From contig OX595986.1 in the NCBI GenBank assembly GCA_951394045.1, positions 3,563,534 through 3,627,533 of the forward strand: 64,000 nt of DNA, in the 5' to 3' direction. How positions within the stretch are numbered: position 1 is the first letter of the stretch; each line of letters opens with the position of its first letter. This DNA is from Nitzschia sp. DOCU1 (Eukaryota > Bacillariophyta > Bacillariophyceae > Bacillariales > Bacillariaceae). Under the pieces are notes generated by a model. It had not been told where the DNA came from. It saw only the letters and a list, made by a program, of their open reading frames with translations, and searched no databases. The translations under genes were made by a program, and so were the position numbers. Below are positions 10,646-22,329 of the stretch, piece after piece.

Positions 10646-12025
10646 CTATGAGTGCACCATATCTATGCTGCATCGCTGGCACCGGCCACAAAAGCAACCG
10701 CCTCGTACCAAAATCCTCTCCAAACACGGGTATGTTCCTGTTGTTGTCGGACTCCCTGATGATCCATCGCCGTAGGGGTAGCTACGCATGGGTTTGGCGC
10801 GTTGAATGAGCCTCACACTAATTATAGACCGAATCGGCTCCGGAACAGAAATATGCTTACCTTCTTCCTCGGATTCTTCGATTGTACTTGTCTCAGTGGT
10901 CTCCTCGGCATGTGGTGGGTCGTCGTTGATAAATGATTCCGAGCTTTCTTCTAGCGGCACATTCTTCGATTGGATTTGGCATAGGGATGGGTTCTCCCGA
11001 AGTAGAAACATCATGACGCCCACATTGTCATTAGCAGCTTCCAATACATTAACGATTTGTGCCGGTCCGACCTTGGGATCTAGCATTGATTTGCGCCCTG
11101 CACGGTTCAGAAGCAGGTAGAAATCAATCTCGGATCGGAAGTTATGAGGAATATTGATCAAGAAGTGCCGCAAAACATAGTTCTTTTCCAACGCTTGTAA
11201 AATCTTAGCACAAGTAGATTCATTCGGTCTCCGCATGCTGTGAGCTTCGAGTTTTTCAATCGTCCCGTTTCTTTGCAGCAACCCGGCAATATCACAAAGC
11301 CCGACATCCGTGTTCTCGTTTCCATTCAGTAGAAGCTCTGATATCCGAGTTGCATCGTTGCTTCCAATCTCCTCTGTGAGGGTCCTGAAGTGTTCGTCTC
11401 GAAGGCCGATACCACAAAGATCCAAACGCACCACTCCATGGGTCCTGCAAAGTGGTTTGAGGGCTTGGCTGCTGCAAAACGCACGACGCCATGATTTGTA
11501 GCACGCGAAACATTTCAACTGAAGACTTTCGAGATGTTTCAGTGTAGCAACAGCGTTGATGAGAGGCTCCAGGAGAGGCTTGGAACCTTTATGATCGTTT
11601 GCGTAAACGACAAAGTCCCTGAATTCAACAATTCTTAGACGGGGATGATTCGCGATTGCGTTTGCGATAACTAGAACATCAAGAACATTGTCCAACGACA
11701 TGTTGCCATATATTCGCATTTCCTCTAGGACGACCATTCGACTGAGAGTTTGAAACAGATTCTTGGCGTGCTTCATCGTTGGTGACCTGCAACCTTCGCT
11801 AGTAAAGAAGCTCGGTTCGACTTGCAATCGTTTCACCGTATAATCTTGTCTCATGGCAGATTGGAAAACGTCGCATCCTTCCAAACTTCGGTGGGAAGTC
11901 ACGCACAAAGTTGAAGAATCGGTGCCCCCAGCCGCTTGGGAGTCCTCTTGCGCTGAACTTTGTAGCCTCATCGCTGATGATAAAATTCGGAAAACAAAAA
12001 AAATCGAAGGGATAGTAACACCCAA
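10646..12025 (-). CDS. Leucine-rich repeat protein (RNase-inhibitor-like); C-terminus uncertain
   Basis: 459 residues as an uninterrupted frame. Residues ~95-340 hold irregular LRRs of the RNase-inhibitor type (VVRLDLCGIGLRDEHFRTL, ISELLLNGNENTDVGLCDIAGLL, IEKLEAHSM), a scaffold for protein binding. A helical domain follows (FYLLLNRAGRKSML...MMFLLRENPSL), often seen after LRRs in stramenopile proteins. After an acidic stretch (EESEEEG, near 10860) the sequence GTAAGC is a good donor; beyond it the frame loses character, so the last ~65 residues may be intron plus wrong frame. Start is Met1 or Met19. Partner and process unknown. Confidence 0.7.
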   Translation of the reverse strand: MGVTIPSIFFVFRILSSAMRLQSSAQEDSQAAGGTDSSTLCVTSHRSLEGCDVFQSAMRQDYTVKRLQVEPSFFTSEGCRSPTMKHAKNLFQTLSRMVVLEEMRIYGNMSLDNVLDVLVIANAIANHPRLRIVEFRDFVVYANDHKGSKPLLEPLINAVATLKHLESLQLKCFACYKSWRRAFCSSQALKPLCRTHGVVRLDLCGIGLRDEHFRTLTEEIGSNDATRISELLLNGNENTDVGLCDIAGLLQRNGTIEKLEAHSMRRPNESTCAKILQALEKNYVLRHFLINIPHNFRSEIDFYLLLNRAGRKSMLDPKVGPAQIVNVLEAANDNVGVMMFLLRENPSLCQIQSKNVPLEESSESFINDDPPHAEETTETSTIEESEEEGKHISVPEPIRSIISVRLIQRAKPMRSYPYGDGSSGSPTTTGTYPCLERILVRGGCFCGRCQRCSIDMVHS

Positions 12026-12779
12026 AGAACCACTGATAGGTTGCGAATTGGAAGCAACAAGCCCTCTGTAGTCGAGATGAAAGCTGGTGTTGTTCCCGAG
12101 CTTCCTTATTACTTCAATGAGCGACGTTGCTGTGGAACTTTCTCGCCTCTTTTCGCGTTTTGGTCATCGTCAACGCTTTTTGTTGATGGTCGCCCGTATT
12201 ATTCCGAGTGAACAGAAGTGGTGTTCTGAGTTTCGATCCCGCCTGTGACGTGTCAATTAACGATAACGAACTTGGGATTAAGAATTATTAACAAAGGTAT
12301 GCAGACAGGTCTGTGTCCATTCTACCTGAGTACCAAGCTTCACAGCTCCACGTCCTCGGTGACCGACTTCGCGCGCGGAACTCTCGCGCAGGCCGGCGAA
12401 TGACGTTTGTTACGCCCATCAAAAGATGTTTGATTTCCCGCCCAAAAAGGCTCTCCCCGCTCTCCTCTCGATCCTCTATTGCCATCAAGCCACCACTTTG
12501 ATGGCCAGTTATTCCGACTACATTCATCTATTCATTTCATCGCTGGTCACTGGACGACATTATCTTCAGGAGCCATCAGGGGCAATCTCATTTGCACTTT
12601 CCTCCTAGTCGCAGTGCCATAGTAGCTAGATTGCACTTGCTCGAAGTAGGCCTCGTGCAAAGATGGAGCTTGGGTGTAGAAATGTTGGGCGCACTGGCGG
12701 CTGCAAGGATGGCTTTCGTTCTGGGTTGTCGGCATCACACCAGCGAAGGACACGATTCTCTACTGCCCGTCTACACAAT
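12026..12779. promoter_or_regulatory. Divergent promoter region, LRR gene / DUF1995 gene
   Basis: 754 bases with both genes starting away from it. TGACGT occurs at 12246-12251 and 12401-12406 but is not significant alone. No supported ORF; the in-frame Met codons upstream of 12780 on the plus strand precede a non-signal-like leader and are disfavoured. Confidence 0.45.
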
Positions 12780-14455
12780 ATGTCTACAGTGTTGCTGCTA
12801 CTAGCGTGGCTACTGTCCTCAAATTGCCAAAAGTCCATGGCTTACTATCATGAATGCCCCAATAGTGTATTCAGTCGCTGTGGCAATAACTACAACCAAC
12901 GTCAAAGGAAGAGGGGTGGCATTTTCGTTTCCAAGTCCTCGGCGAAAAGGCCACGCTGTATACGTCTGTATTCTTCAAATGATGAAAGCAATCCTTCGTC
13001 AGATGAACTTTCCGCCTTGGAGCGAAAACTTATGCTAAGAATAACTCGTTTGGAGGAACTTGTCGCGAAGCAAGAGATGGAGATTCATCGGCTGAAAAGG
13101 TCGGCCGAAGAACTTACAGCAACGGCCGAAGCTTTCGCGCAGGTGATTCAGCTACTACGAGAAGCAGGTCTTCAGTCCAATGTCTTGGCACAAGGCGCTC
13201 AAAATGAGGACAGCAAAGACCCCAGTGAAAAGAAGAAGGTAGAAGCAACGGAACGAAACGTCTCGGCAACAGATAAGCAGCCATCAGGGAGAGTGGTGGA
13301 ATCCTTTGACGACTCTTTGATTTTCGGCACGGCGCCGGCTACTGTAAGCGATGCAGCTGATGCCGCGGGAGCCGCCATTTTGGCCGCTGTGCTTGGGGGC
13401 AAGCAACGAATGCTTGTAGATGTCCGGGATGCAGAGTTGAGTTCCGACCCCGAGACTTTGGTTCAATTTATTGAGCTTGCAATCTTGCCAATAGCAGCGG
13501 GTTTGCAAGGCTTGAAAAGTACGCGGAACCGAGTAAAAATCGTGTTCCCCAAAGTTTCTCAACTGCTAGAATACCGAAGAACGATGGTCTTGGCCGCTCC
13601 AGAGGTGGTCGCGTTGAGCACCCTTGGCTTTGATCCCGTGGAACGAAGAGACAAGCTTGTGGTGATTGTTGCTCCTGAGCCAGACGATGAAGAGGGTCTA
13701 ACGGCCATGAGAGAGTTACTTTTCCCGGAGGATGATAGGCAGCCAATTCAACAGCCGTTGGTGGTCTTGAACTACCACATGCTCCCTGTCGCTGGACTCC
13801 CGCCCGAATTCGAAACGGCGTATCATCTTCGTTTACTTTCGGTGCAATATATGTCCGGTCGAGTGGCCAGCGAGTTTATTCAGGAATCTCAAAGCGAAGG
13901 CGACGATGAAACTCAAGAAACAAATAACCCCGAGGGTGACGGCGAGGATGGAAACGTCACGGCTGCAGACGACGACATTGACGACATAGAGGATGAGGCC
14001 CTAAAGGCAGCGATGAAGCGTGCACAACAACTTGGTCCCAATCACCACGGTGTTACCCGAGCCATGGTGATTCGAGCTTATCCAAGGTAAGTACGACCAT
14101 GCTAGTCGTGTGATCGACGTTGGTTGCGAACATCGTGCTCAACGCATTTCATAATAGACCCTGGCATGTATTTGTCGATACTTCCCCAGATACAGACGCC
14201 GACTTTGAAGTGGCGGCCACTTTTGATGATGAGCCGACTTCTGAGGAGCTCAACTTTGCAATTGTCGAGTGCTTGGAGGGTAGCGAGCGAGAGGACGAAA
14301 TCGTAGCGCAGCAAATGCAACAAGCGTTGGAAGAGGGGCAGCTGGATCGAGTCTCGGATATGATTGGAAGCGTTCTAGATTTGGATGACGAAGAAGACGA
14401 CAGTGACGACGATGAAGACGAAGACTTTGACATGTTTGAAGAAGATAGTGTATAG
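12780..14455 (+). CDS. Plastid DUF1995 protein (LPA3-like family)
   Basis: Exon 1 12780-14086, intron 14087-14157 (71 bases), exon 2 14158-14455; 534 residues. The ATG at 12780 is chosen because it begins a signal peptide (STVLLLLAWLLSSNCQ) with likely cleavage at SMA/YY, a +1 aromatic as in stramenopile plastid import signals. A coiled coil (residues ~85-140) precedes the DUF1995 domain (~175-480), recognisable from SDAADAAGAAILAAVLGGKQRMLVD, the VKIVFP strand, LVVLNY and RPWHVFVD. Plant DUF1995 proteins include LPA3, a photosystem II assembly factor; the same role here is inference. The tail is Asp/Glu-rich. Its end lies 28 bases from the convergent neighbour. Confidence 0.82.
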
Positions 14456-14483
14456 ACGCGAGAAGCCTACATTATCGGCAAGT

Positions 14484-17344
14484 CTATACAGACTGCTCTT
14501 CAGTGTTGCACGTATCGAACCCTCCTTCTTCGATTTGGAGCTCCCCCAACTCCGCTTCAAGGTCTACAATTGTGGCTTCGGCGTCTTGCAGTTTGGCCTC
14601 TAGCGTGGCCTTCTGGCTCAGAGCGATATTTAGGGCCTTTGTCATTTGCCGCTGCAGATCGGCGACGCTAGAATGCAGCGTCGCCGTTGTCTGCTTATTC
14701 TCTTTTGATAGCTTTTCATTTTCTTTTCGGAGGCTGGCCACCTGAAAAATGAAACAAAGTAAGATAAACTCTCAAACTCGAGTCATCATGCTACCGCGCA
14801 TCAACTTACCTCTTCAAATAAGTCTCGAAAGGGCGTAACTCTGTTCTCGTACTTTTTCCGTATAGCGTAAATTTGGTTTTGGTATTTTTGTTTCTCGGTT
14901 TCAGATATTTCAGCTCGCCAGTGGAGCTCGGCGACCTGGTTCCGCAGATCCATGAGGACACCACGAGTGCTGTTGCAGCAACAGCAGCAGCAATCGGGCT
15001 CTTGTGCAGTGATAGAATGAGCTGCCGGTGACTGGCATTCTCGAATAGGTTGCAAAATGGTTTTTCCGTCCACTTGAGTCATTGTGACTGGCAACTCCTT
15101 CAAAGGCTCGGGATCTTCTACGATATCATCATCGCCCTCACTTGCCGCAAGTGGTACTGCCAAAGTTTCGTCTTCTTCTTGACTGTCGACGTCGAAGTCC
15201 TCATCGGGGCAGTCGACTTCGTCGTCTGATTTCGTCGTCGAATCAATGGAATCTGATGGATCCAGCACCAGTGATCGCTTGTGCTGTTCCTTTTCCGGGT
15301 TGTGATGAAGCTCTGTTTCGTCGCCTTCAGAATGAATCGAGGAGGAAGACGCGGCTAGCGCAGGCGGGTCGAATTTCGGGCTGAGATTTCGCCAAATATT
15401 ACTATTCCTCGCAGACACTGCATTCGGCAATCCCATCAAAGGAGCTTCTCTTCGAAATTTGCTTGAATCTCGAAGTGATCTTTTCTGAATTGGCAAATCT
15501 GGGGACAACTCCTTTCTCCAATCGAACGAGTCTTCGTCTAAGTCATCGCCTTCTGGATTCCCTGCAGAAGCCACATTAATCAAACAGTCCCGAGAAATGT
15601 CTACATTCTTGTGATCGTTTTCTTCGTCTTCGTGGTGCAGCGACGGAGATGGGTCGTCTTGACCATTTGCAAGTCCGCCAATAGCATCCTCGGCCCCGCT
15701 GTTTGAATCTCGAAGTGATCGTTTTGGAATGGGCACATCTGGAGACAACTCGTTTCTCCAATCGAACGAGTCTTCGTCCAAGTCATCGTCTGCTGGCGCC
15801 CCTGTAGAAGCCACATTGATCAAACAGCAGTCCCGAGAAACATCTTCATGTTTGTGATCCTTTTCTTCGTCTTCATGGTGCAGCGAAGGAGCTAGATCAT
15901 CGTCTTGGCCAGTTGTAAGTCCGCCAATAGCATCCTTGGCCCCGCTGTTTGAATCTCGAAATGATCGTTTTTGAATGGGCACATCTGGAGACAACTCGTT
16001 TCTCCAATCAAACGAGTCTTCATCCAAGTCATCGCCTTCTGGATGCCCTGTAGTAGAAGCCACATTAATCAAACAACACTCGCGAGATATATCTCCATTG
16101 TTGCGATCGTTTTCTTTATCTTCATGGTGCAGCAAAGGGGATGGATCATCTTCTTGGCCAGTTGCAGGCCCGTCAACATCAGCATCCTCGGCCCTGCTGT
16201 TCGAGCCATTTTCCCTCTCCGGTTGCTCTCCTTGTTCATGGTGCAGCAAAGGGGATGGATCATTTTCTTGACAATTTATAGCAAGCCCGTCAAAGGTAGC
16301 ATCCTTGGCCTCGCCGCTGTTCGTGTGATTCCCCCGCTCCCGTTGCGAGGGCGACGCTGGCAATAGAATCCCCGATGGAGTGTTCCAGTTACTCCAATTT
16401 TCATAATCAATATCATTGACGCTAAAGCTAAGAAATGACTGCCCTCTGGACCTTTGGCTTCTCGTTGTGACATTGCCAATACACTCCTGAGAGTTGTTTT
16501 CATTGATCAAAATTTCATCTTGACCGTTCGAATCATCATCATGGTCGTCATCGTTTTCCAGGTCAGCGTCAGCAGCAGCAGTAGGTGAGTACTTGTCGAT
16601 TGGCGATATCGAGTTTCGAACCAGGCTTTCGCAGCCTCCCATGTAGTCATCATCTTGAAATTTCTTTGGCTCGATATGATCATATTGCTTGGGACGCCGC
16701 GAATGATATCCATCCGGAAGAAGGACTGGGGATCCAAATGCCGATGACCGGTAGGAACAAGAAAGGGGAGACACTGCGGCATCTTCACCATCCGCTTCAT
16801 GCCGAAGTATCAATAAATTTGTAGTACCTTCTTGGTTGCAAGGACGTGATGATAGTTTCAGTGCCGCAGCAGAAGTGTTTTTCCCGGCGTCTCCACTCCC
16901 CCTGTTGGTAGGTGGATGAGGCTCTGATTTTCGACGACCGTCCTCTTGATCATGGTTGGTTGGATTCGGTTGTTCTTCGCTTTTCGCACGTGGCAAAGTG
17001 GATGGATAGGGTCGTGGCTTGGGCGCAAAGGCGATTGCTGTCGAAGGATTACTAAGTTTCTTGGCTTTGAGTCGAGAGGCCACGGTTCCTTGCTCGTAGA
17101 GACGAACCGCGGCACTGGTTTCTCGTTGGGTGGGAGGTGGGGGCGATTTTCGCAAGACTCGAACTTTGACGACTTTTCGTGACGGTACTGGACGATTGTA
17201 AACACTGCCACTTTTTTGTTGTTCTTGCGCTTGAGCTCGTCGTTGTTTCCACCGTCGCAATTGTTCTTCCCGGGAAAGCAACGGCGACTTTGACTGGTGG
17301 TGGTTGTTCGCCACAACAGGAGCAGGCATTCTGTTAAATGGCAA
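14484..17344 (-). CDS. Low-complexity tandem-repeat protein with C-terminal coiled coil
   Basis: Exon 1 17344-14810, intron 14809-14742 (68 bases, GTAAGT...CAG), exon 2 14741-14484; 930 residues. Not recognised. The N-terminal third is basic and Ser/Pro-rich with PPPPT and KVVKVRVLRKS motifs. The middle contains about three full and one partial copy of an ~81-residue unit marked by DDLDEDSFDWR, ELSPD and KRS-RDS. A CCCCCC run sits near the end of exon 1, followed by a coiled coil (LRNQVAELHWRAEI) that the intron interrupts; exon 2 continues it (LRKENEKLSKENKQ). Possibly a cytoskeletal or scaffold protein; no function is claimed. Confidence 0.72.
15465..16330. repeat. Coding tandem repeat, ~242-245-base period
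   Basis: Within the coiled-coil protein gene. Near-identical blocks start around 15479, 15721 and 15966 (each with the core CTCCAATC-AACGAGTCTTC), and a partial, more diverged copy extends to about 16330. Period is a multiple of three, so repeat number can change without breaking frame. Confidence 0.85.
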
Positions 17345-17815
17345 TCAATCAGACGATGAGAACTTGTTTCCAGCTTGCTTGCTTGCTTGCTTTCCAGCAC
17401 TCACGTTGTGACAATGTGATGGATGAAGGGAGACGGAAGAAGTATTCCCCTGTTTCGGGCTCTCTTGATGTGTGTGGAAAAAGGTTGGACTAGGAAGGTC
17501 GGCTTGCTGTCTGCCATTTCAAAATGGAATTTAAATTCTTCAGACATGAAGATTGTTTATCAAACTGTTGGATCCAGCAAGTCGAATGAATGAAGCCGGC
17601 CGGCGGCGGCAACTCGTGTTTGCATGAGCAACAAGGGTGGGTACCGGTACGTATGTACATTATCGTACCTACGTAAATAGTTTTGCAAAGATCCCTTGGA
17701 TGGAGTGGCTTCCTCTCCCTCCCCTCTTTACATCATCATCATCATTGTTGCGGTGCGGGTGGGGCGCCTGCCGAGAAAATGACACTTGTTGGGGGTCACC
17801 ACCGACCCTCGGACC
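17345..17815. promoter_or_regulatory. Divergent promoter region
   Basis: 471 bases between the repeat-protein gene and the transporter gene, which start in opposite directions. Contains a TACGTA-rich stretch (17640-17680) and a short CAT microsatellite near 17730. Confidence 0.45.
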
Positions 17816-19363
17816 ATGGCGTTGTGGTTTTTGTCGACTCCTCTTGCTGAAACTCCTCACAACATGACCATGGAAGGTGAAAAGCTCAAGGTGATTACCG
17901 CCGGAGGTGCCGCCAGTGCTGGCAAAGCCAAGAAAAAGCACAAGAAAAAGCCAAAGTCCAAGGTCGCCGAGCAGCCGAGCAGCACCACCAATGATGCCAC
18001 CATGGCGGCTGGAGGACAAGTGGTGACTCTTCAAAATGCCGCCTCTCCAAAAGAAGAGCATCATCAGTTTGCTCTAGAATTAGAACAGAGTGAACGAGAG
18101 CACGATGATTTTCCACTGGATCATCATCAGGAACATGGCGTGTCTCCCTCCAAACGAGCGGCATCGATTCTCGATGAATCCGTGGATCCCGTACAGATGG
18201 AAACCTTGATTCAAGAACCTCCTCCTCCTAATAACAAGAAAACAGAGCTGTTTTGGTTGTTTCTGTGTTTCTTGGGAATCATGGCGTCCTTTGTCGTGTA
18301 TGGAGTCTTGCTGGAGTACACCACCAGTGGAGGCCGTAAATTGCACGAACTCTCCTTTTTGTTTGTCACGTCGGGTTTGTACACCTTGACCGCAGCGGCG
18401 GGACGCTATGTGCGAGCAGAGACTCCCACGACGATTCCGCCGGCACGATTTGCCATTTTGGGTTTGACCAGTATGGGAAGTACCTTTTGTTCCGTACGAT
18501 CATTGAGGTAAGAACTATGAAAGGCTGTCAGACGTGTCACCATCCAGCAGCGTCCTCACCTAATCACAACTGTCAGATATGTGATTTATCCCATTCAGGT
18601 CCTCGCCAAGAGTTGTAAACCTGTCCCTGTCATGCTCATGGGCGCATTGATGGGCAAACGATATGACACGCGAAAGTACATCAACGTGGCCATGATTGTT
18701 TCCGGTGTCGCCCTCTTTATGGGTGGCGGAGACAAGAGAAAAGGTGGCAATGACGACGACAAGGAGGCGTCGTCTCAGTTGATTGGAATTGTCCTCTTGT
18801 TTATCTCGCTCTGCTTTGATGGAGGCACGGGAGCCTATGAAGACAAGCTCATGAGTGTTCATAGCGTCCAACCCTTTGATCTCATGTATAATATCCAGCT
18901 GGGCAAGACCATTCTGGCAGGAGTCTCACTGCTGGTTCTCAATCAAGTTCATGTCTTTGTACAAATGTGTGCGGACATGGGCTTTTTACTAGTTGCTCTA
19001 GGACTTTCTGGGGCACTCGGACAAGTCTTTATTTTTGTCACCATTGCCAAATTTGGAGCCTTGACTTGCTCGATCATTGGGCTGGCACGAAAGATTACAA
19101 CACTGGTCTTTTCTATTTGGTACTTTGGACACCACTTGAATGGGTGGCAAACTCTGGGTCTAGTCATTTCGGTAGGATCCATGGTTATGAACTTTATGGG
19201 TAAGAGCAAAAAGGGCGGCAAGAAGCATGGTGGTGGTGGTGGACACGGCGACGAACCGCCGCCATCACGAGAACGCCTCCCCGAAGATATGCAAAAAATG
19301 TTATCGGAATATCAAGACGAGCCGGAAGGAGATTTGGAACTGGCCAAATCCACGCAAAAGTAA
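17816..19363 (+). CDS. UAA-type nucleotide-sugar transporter (SLC35B-like)
   Basis: Golgi/ER antiporter that brings activated sugars into the lumen, by family. Exon 1 17816-18507, intron 18508-18576 (69 bases), exon 2 18577-19363; 492 residues. Residues 1-140 are hydrophilic with a Lys-rich patch (KAKKKHKKKPKSK). About ten membrane segments follow from ELFWLFLCFLGIMA onward. The splice gives RSLRYVIYPIQVLAKSCKPVPVM, the conserved UAA-transporter signature; later SLCFDGGTGAYEDKLM and SLCF/GALTCSIIGLARK also match. C-terminal tail is Lys/Gly/His-rich. Start uncertain: 17816 has good context (ACCATGG), but 17864 or 17870 are possible. Substrate cannot be read from sequence. Confidence 0.9.
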
Positions 19364-19431
19364 CACTGTAATAATAAGGCCGCAAGTACTTTTCTTAATT
19401 TAGCTCCTGAACAAATTCTTCCAAAGAGATC

Positions 19432-22329
19432 TTAGGGGCGTCGAACTTTGTGAAACTTGCGATGTCTGTCACAGGCACTTCGAAAAGCACGTACAGCCAT
19501 ATTGAAATCCTCTCGAGGGAGACCGCTATCCAAGGCTCCCAAAAAGTCCAAGCGGGCACGTTCGGGGGCAGGAGCCAATGCCAGGGTCATCCATTGAGCT
19601 ACTATTGCCGGTGACATGAGATTCATCTTCCACAGAATCCCAGCGATGGATCCATTGCCCGTATCCACATTGTAGGCTGGCAACTCCCCCATGAGCGCCA
19701 ACGCCAGATTTTGCGCAATGGCTTGGCCTTCCGTGGCCAACACTAGCTCGAGCGCTTGCTTGGATTCGGGCAGGTTGCGTTCGCGCAAGGATAAGCCGTA
19801 CGCAATGGTATTTTCGATAAAGTTCAAAGTTCCTCGGTTCGCGTCGCGATGATCCAGCTGCATACCGACAGCGGCGCATTGAAACAAGGATGGCAAGAGT
19901 GGGCTCGTTACCAGAGGTCCTGGGCAGTGCGTCACCATGCGACCTACCAAGTAGAACAATTCTTCTACTACATCAGGATGGCGAGTGAGATCATCAAGAT
20001 TGCGTAAAAAGGAGAAGGACGTATTGGCCAAGGCATTGATCATATCGAATAGCTTGGGGGCGAACTGAGGTTCCCTGCCATATTCTGTAACGCAAATGCT
20101 AGCCGCGTACAAAAAGGGGGACAACCGGGTAGCTTGATAACTTCGGACCAGCTGATCCATGAGTGCGTCCAACATGGGGGCATAGGCTACCGCACCACAC
20201 GTTCGCAAGGCATGTTTGTGAAGGCGGCATATCTTCTCGGCAAGATTATTGTCCTGAGGAAACCGCTTGGATGCAGCGTCCAAAAGATTCCAGCTGGATG
20301 CAACAATGTCGATGATCGGATGGGGACCTGTTCCAACTGCTGGCACAGTCAAGAATCGGATAATAACAGTAAGCCGTTCGATTTCGGGAATGATGTGTTG
20401 CTTGGCCGTCGTATTCGGATCTGCTACACTGTTTGCCAGCCTACTGCCAATGGGCTGCACGATTCGTTGCACATAGACAGTCCCTGTATCATTTGTATCG
20501 CGAATGTGCCTTGAAACGGCTCGGCAAACACCTTCCAGTACTTCAAGTTCATCTTTCAAGTCCAGTCGACCCGGTTGGGCACTAATCTCATTGTACAGCT
20601 GGAGCACTGGTTCTCCCATGGACATTTGTTGATTCGAGCATTGGCACAACTCCTTAATCGCGACAGCAGAAGCGGGAGCACAGTGTGGGATAGAAAGTCC
20701 TTGAGCCAAAAAAGGCAGTAGAGGCTGAAGCAGTTGAGGATGAGCCGCCAGCCAGGATGCATATCTTCCAATTAGTTTGCTCGCAGTGAAACGCAATGGT
20801 TGAATATCTTGAGGAAGTTGTGGTACCATGTCGAAGCAAAACGGCAGTATTTCAGCCTCGTCGCTAGGGACAAATCGAAAAATGGCCTGGATGGATGTCA
20901 GACAGGACTCGATACCCTGCCAGTCATTCTGAACATTTCCATCAACTCGTCGGCATTCGTTTCGCAGCAAGTTTCCCAGCTGTTGCAATACAACGTGACC
21001 ACCTAACAAACGGCAACAATCTTCCACTGTTTCCGAGACGTAGAAGCGGTCTCGATGAATATCGTCTATTCGATCATCTGAGAGTTCGTCAAAGTTTTGT
21101 GGATATCGCATCAAGCTGACGGTACAAATGTCGATGAGCTGTAGCAGGTGTGGCGTGTACCGATCCACCAGCTCTTGACGGTACTCGTAAGGCTCGACAG
21201 ACTCTAGGTCAATCACCATTCGGTACCAAAAGTGCAATGTAATACTCGCAAGTTCCGTTTCGCCAATAGCAGAACATCGGACGATCCATTCCACTAGCTG
21301 TGATGACTCGTTTTGTGGGCCCCAAAGGATAAGACTCATGTATGACTCTCCCATTTCCGTAATAACCCGGCAGTAGGCTCTTAGAACGTCTTCATCTTCT
21401 GATCGCAGGGCTTCATCAAAAGGAAGTTTCGAGAGGAGTGGGATCATCCTGTGAACGAGTCCTTGATTTGCCTGGTGATGGCTCGGATACATTCGTAGAA
21501 TTTCCACCAGGACATCCGTTGCCACTTCGAGCGAGAGGGGATCCACCAAGGCCCTTACAGCCCCCTCCACCAAGGCGGTATCCACCAAAACAGCAGCAGG
21601 GACGGGAACGTATCGAATCCAAGTATGAAAGACTTGAAATATTCGCTCATGCGGTCCTCCAAAAGTCTGCAGAAAGTGAAAGACATGTGCCGAACTAGAC
21701 ACTAAATGATCTCGCATATGATAGCGTACATTCTCGTCCACTAGAATGAGACGATCGGATGCACACTCCTCGGGCAATACTTTCAGAACTTGCAAGCTGA
21801 CGTTGCGGTCCTGACTCTGCGTCGTCGATAGCAAATCGCTGACAATGGTCGTCCAAGACATTTGTACTGCCAAGGCAGAAATGCACATGGCTAAACGGTT
21901 TGTCAGAGCCATGTCTCCAACTGCCGAATATCTCTTTAAGTGATTTAGTAGAGAGTCTCGCAAGGAGGGTAATGACGCCACGGGCAGCTGAAAGCAGCTC
22001 TCGCGACATTTCGTATGTAGCGTTTGTGCTGCAAAAAATCGCCGCTGTTGCTGTTGAACGGCGTCCTGAGGACTGCTGGGGTTGCCAATAACAGAATCCT
22101 GTAATAGCCTGTCACACACCATCCAAGAGACTTCGGACCCTTGAAAGCTCGTGAGATATCGGTCGGCCAGTTGTCGCTGTTCCCACCACTGTGCCGATGC
22201 GTCCTGTTGATTGGAGGGCCCAGCTGGCCGGGGAGAAAAGACCGCGTCTAGTGCGAGCTGAATCCGTCGAAGTTCTTCATCCACATTGTCGCTATGCTGA
22301 GGAAGATCGGTCATGTTATGGGGTTGCAT
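19432..22329 (-). CDS. Transportin-3/Mtr10-like importin-beta family receptor
   Basis: 965 residues, one exon. Nuclear import receptor built of HEAT repeats; TNPO3/Mtr10 carries SR proteins into the nucleus. The N-terminal segment (AQWWEQRQLADRYLTSFQGS, RRFFAAQTLHTKCR) matches the exportin-1/importin-beta N-terminal pattern, and EVLEGVCRAVSRHI and the helix-rich remainder match TNPO3/IPO13. Length is normal for the family. Start at 22329 or Met6. The end is 68 bases from the convergent transporter gene. Confidence 0.85.
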   Translation of the reverse strand: MQPHNMTDLPQHSDNVDEELRRIQLALDAVFSPRPAGPSNQQDASAQWWEQRQLADRYLTSFQGSEVSWMVCDRLLQDSVIGNPSSPQDAVQQQQRRFFAAQTLHTKCRESCFQLPVASLPSLRDSLLNHLKRYSAVGDMALTNRLAMCISALAVQMSWTTIVSDLLSTTQSQDRNVSLQVLKVLPEECASDRLILVDENVRYHMRDHLVSSSAHVFHFLQTFGGPHERIFQVFHTWIRYVPVPAAVLVDTALVEGAVRALVDPLSLEVATDVLVEILRMYPSHHQANQGLVHRMIPLLSKLPFDEALRSEDEDVLRAYCRVITEMGESYMSLILWGPQNESSQLVEWIVRCSAIGETELASITLHFWYRMVIDLESVEPYEYRQELVDRYTPHLLQLIDICTVSLMRYPQNFDELSDDRIDDIHRDRFYVSETVEDCCRLLGGHVVLQQLGNLLRNECRRVDGNVQNDWQGIESCLTSIQAIFRFVPSDEAEILPFCFDMVPQLPQDIQPLRFTASKLIGRYASWLAAHPQLLQPLLPFLAQGLSIPHCAPASAVAIKELCQCSNQQMSMGEPVLQLYNEISAQPGRLDLKDELEVLEGVCRAVSRHIRDTNDTGTVYVQRIVQPIGSRLANSVADPNTTAKQHIIPEIERLTVIIRFLTVPAVGTGPHPIIDIVASSWNLLDAASKRFPQDNNLAEKICRLHKHALRTCGAVAYAPMLDALMDQLVRSYQATRLSPFLYAASICVTEYGREPQFAPKLFDMINALANTSFSFLRNLDDLTRHPDVVEELFYLVGRMVTHCPGPLVTSPLLPSLFQCAAVGMQLDHRDANRGTLNFIENTIAYGLSLRERNLPESKQALELVLATEGQAIAQNLALALMGELPAYNVDTGNGSIAGILWKMNLMSPAIVAQWMTLALAPAPERARLDFLGALDSGLPREDFNMAVRAFRSACDRHRKFHKVRRP

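Noticed and set aside
12288..12527. 79-codon ORF in the LRR/DUF1995 divergent promoter
   Set aside because: No family features, and it sits where two promoters are expected.
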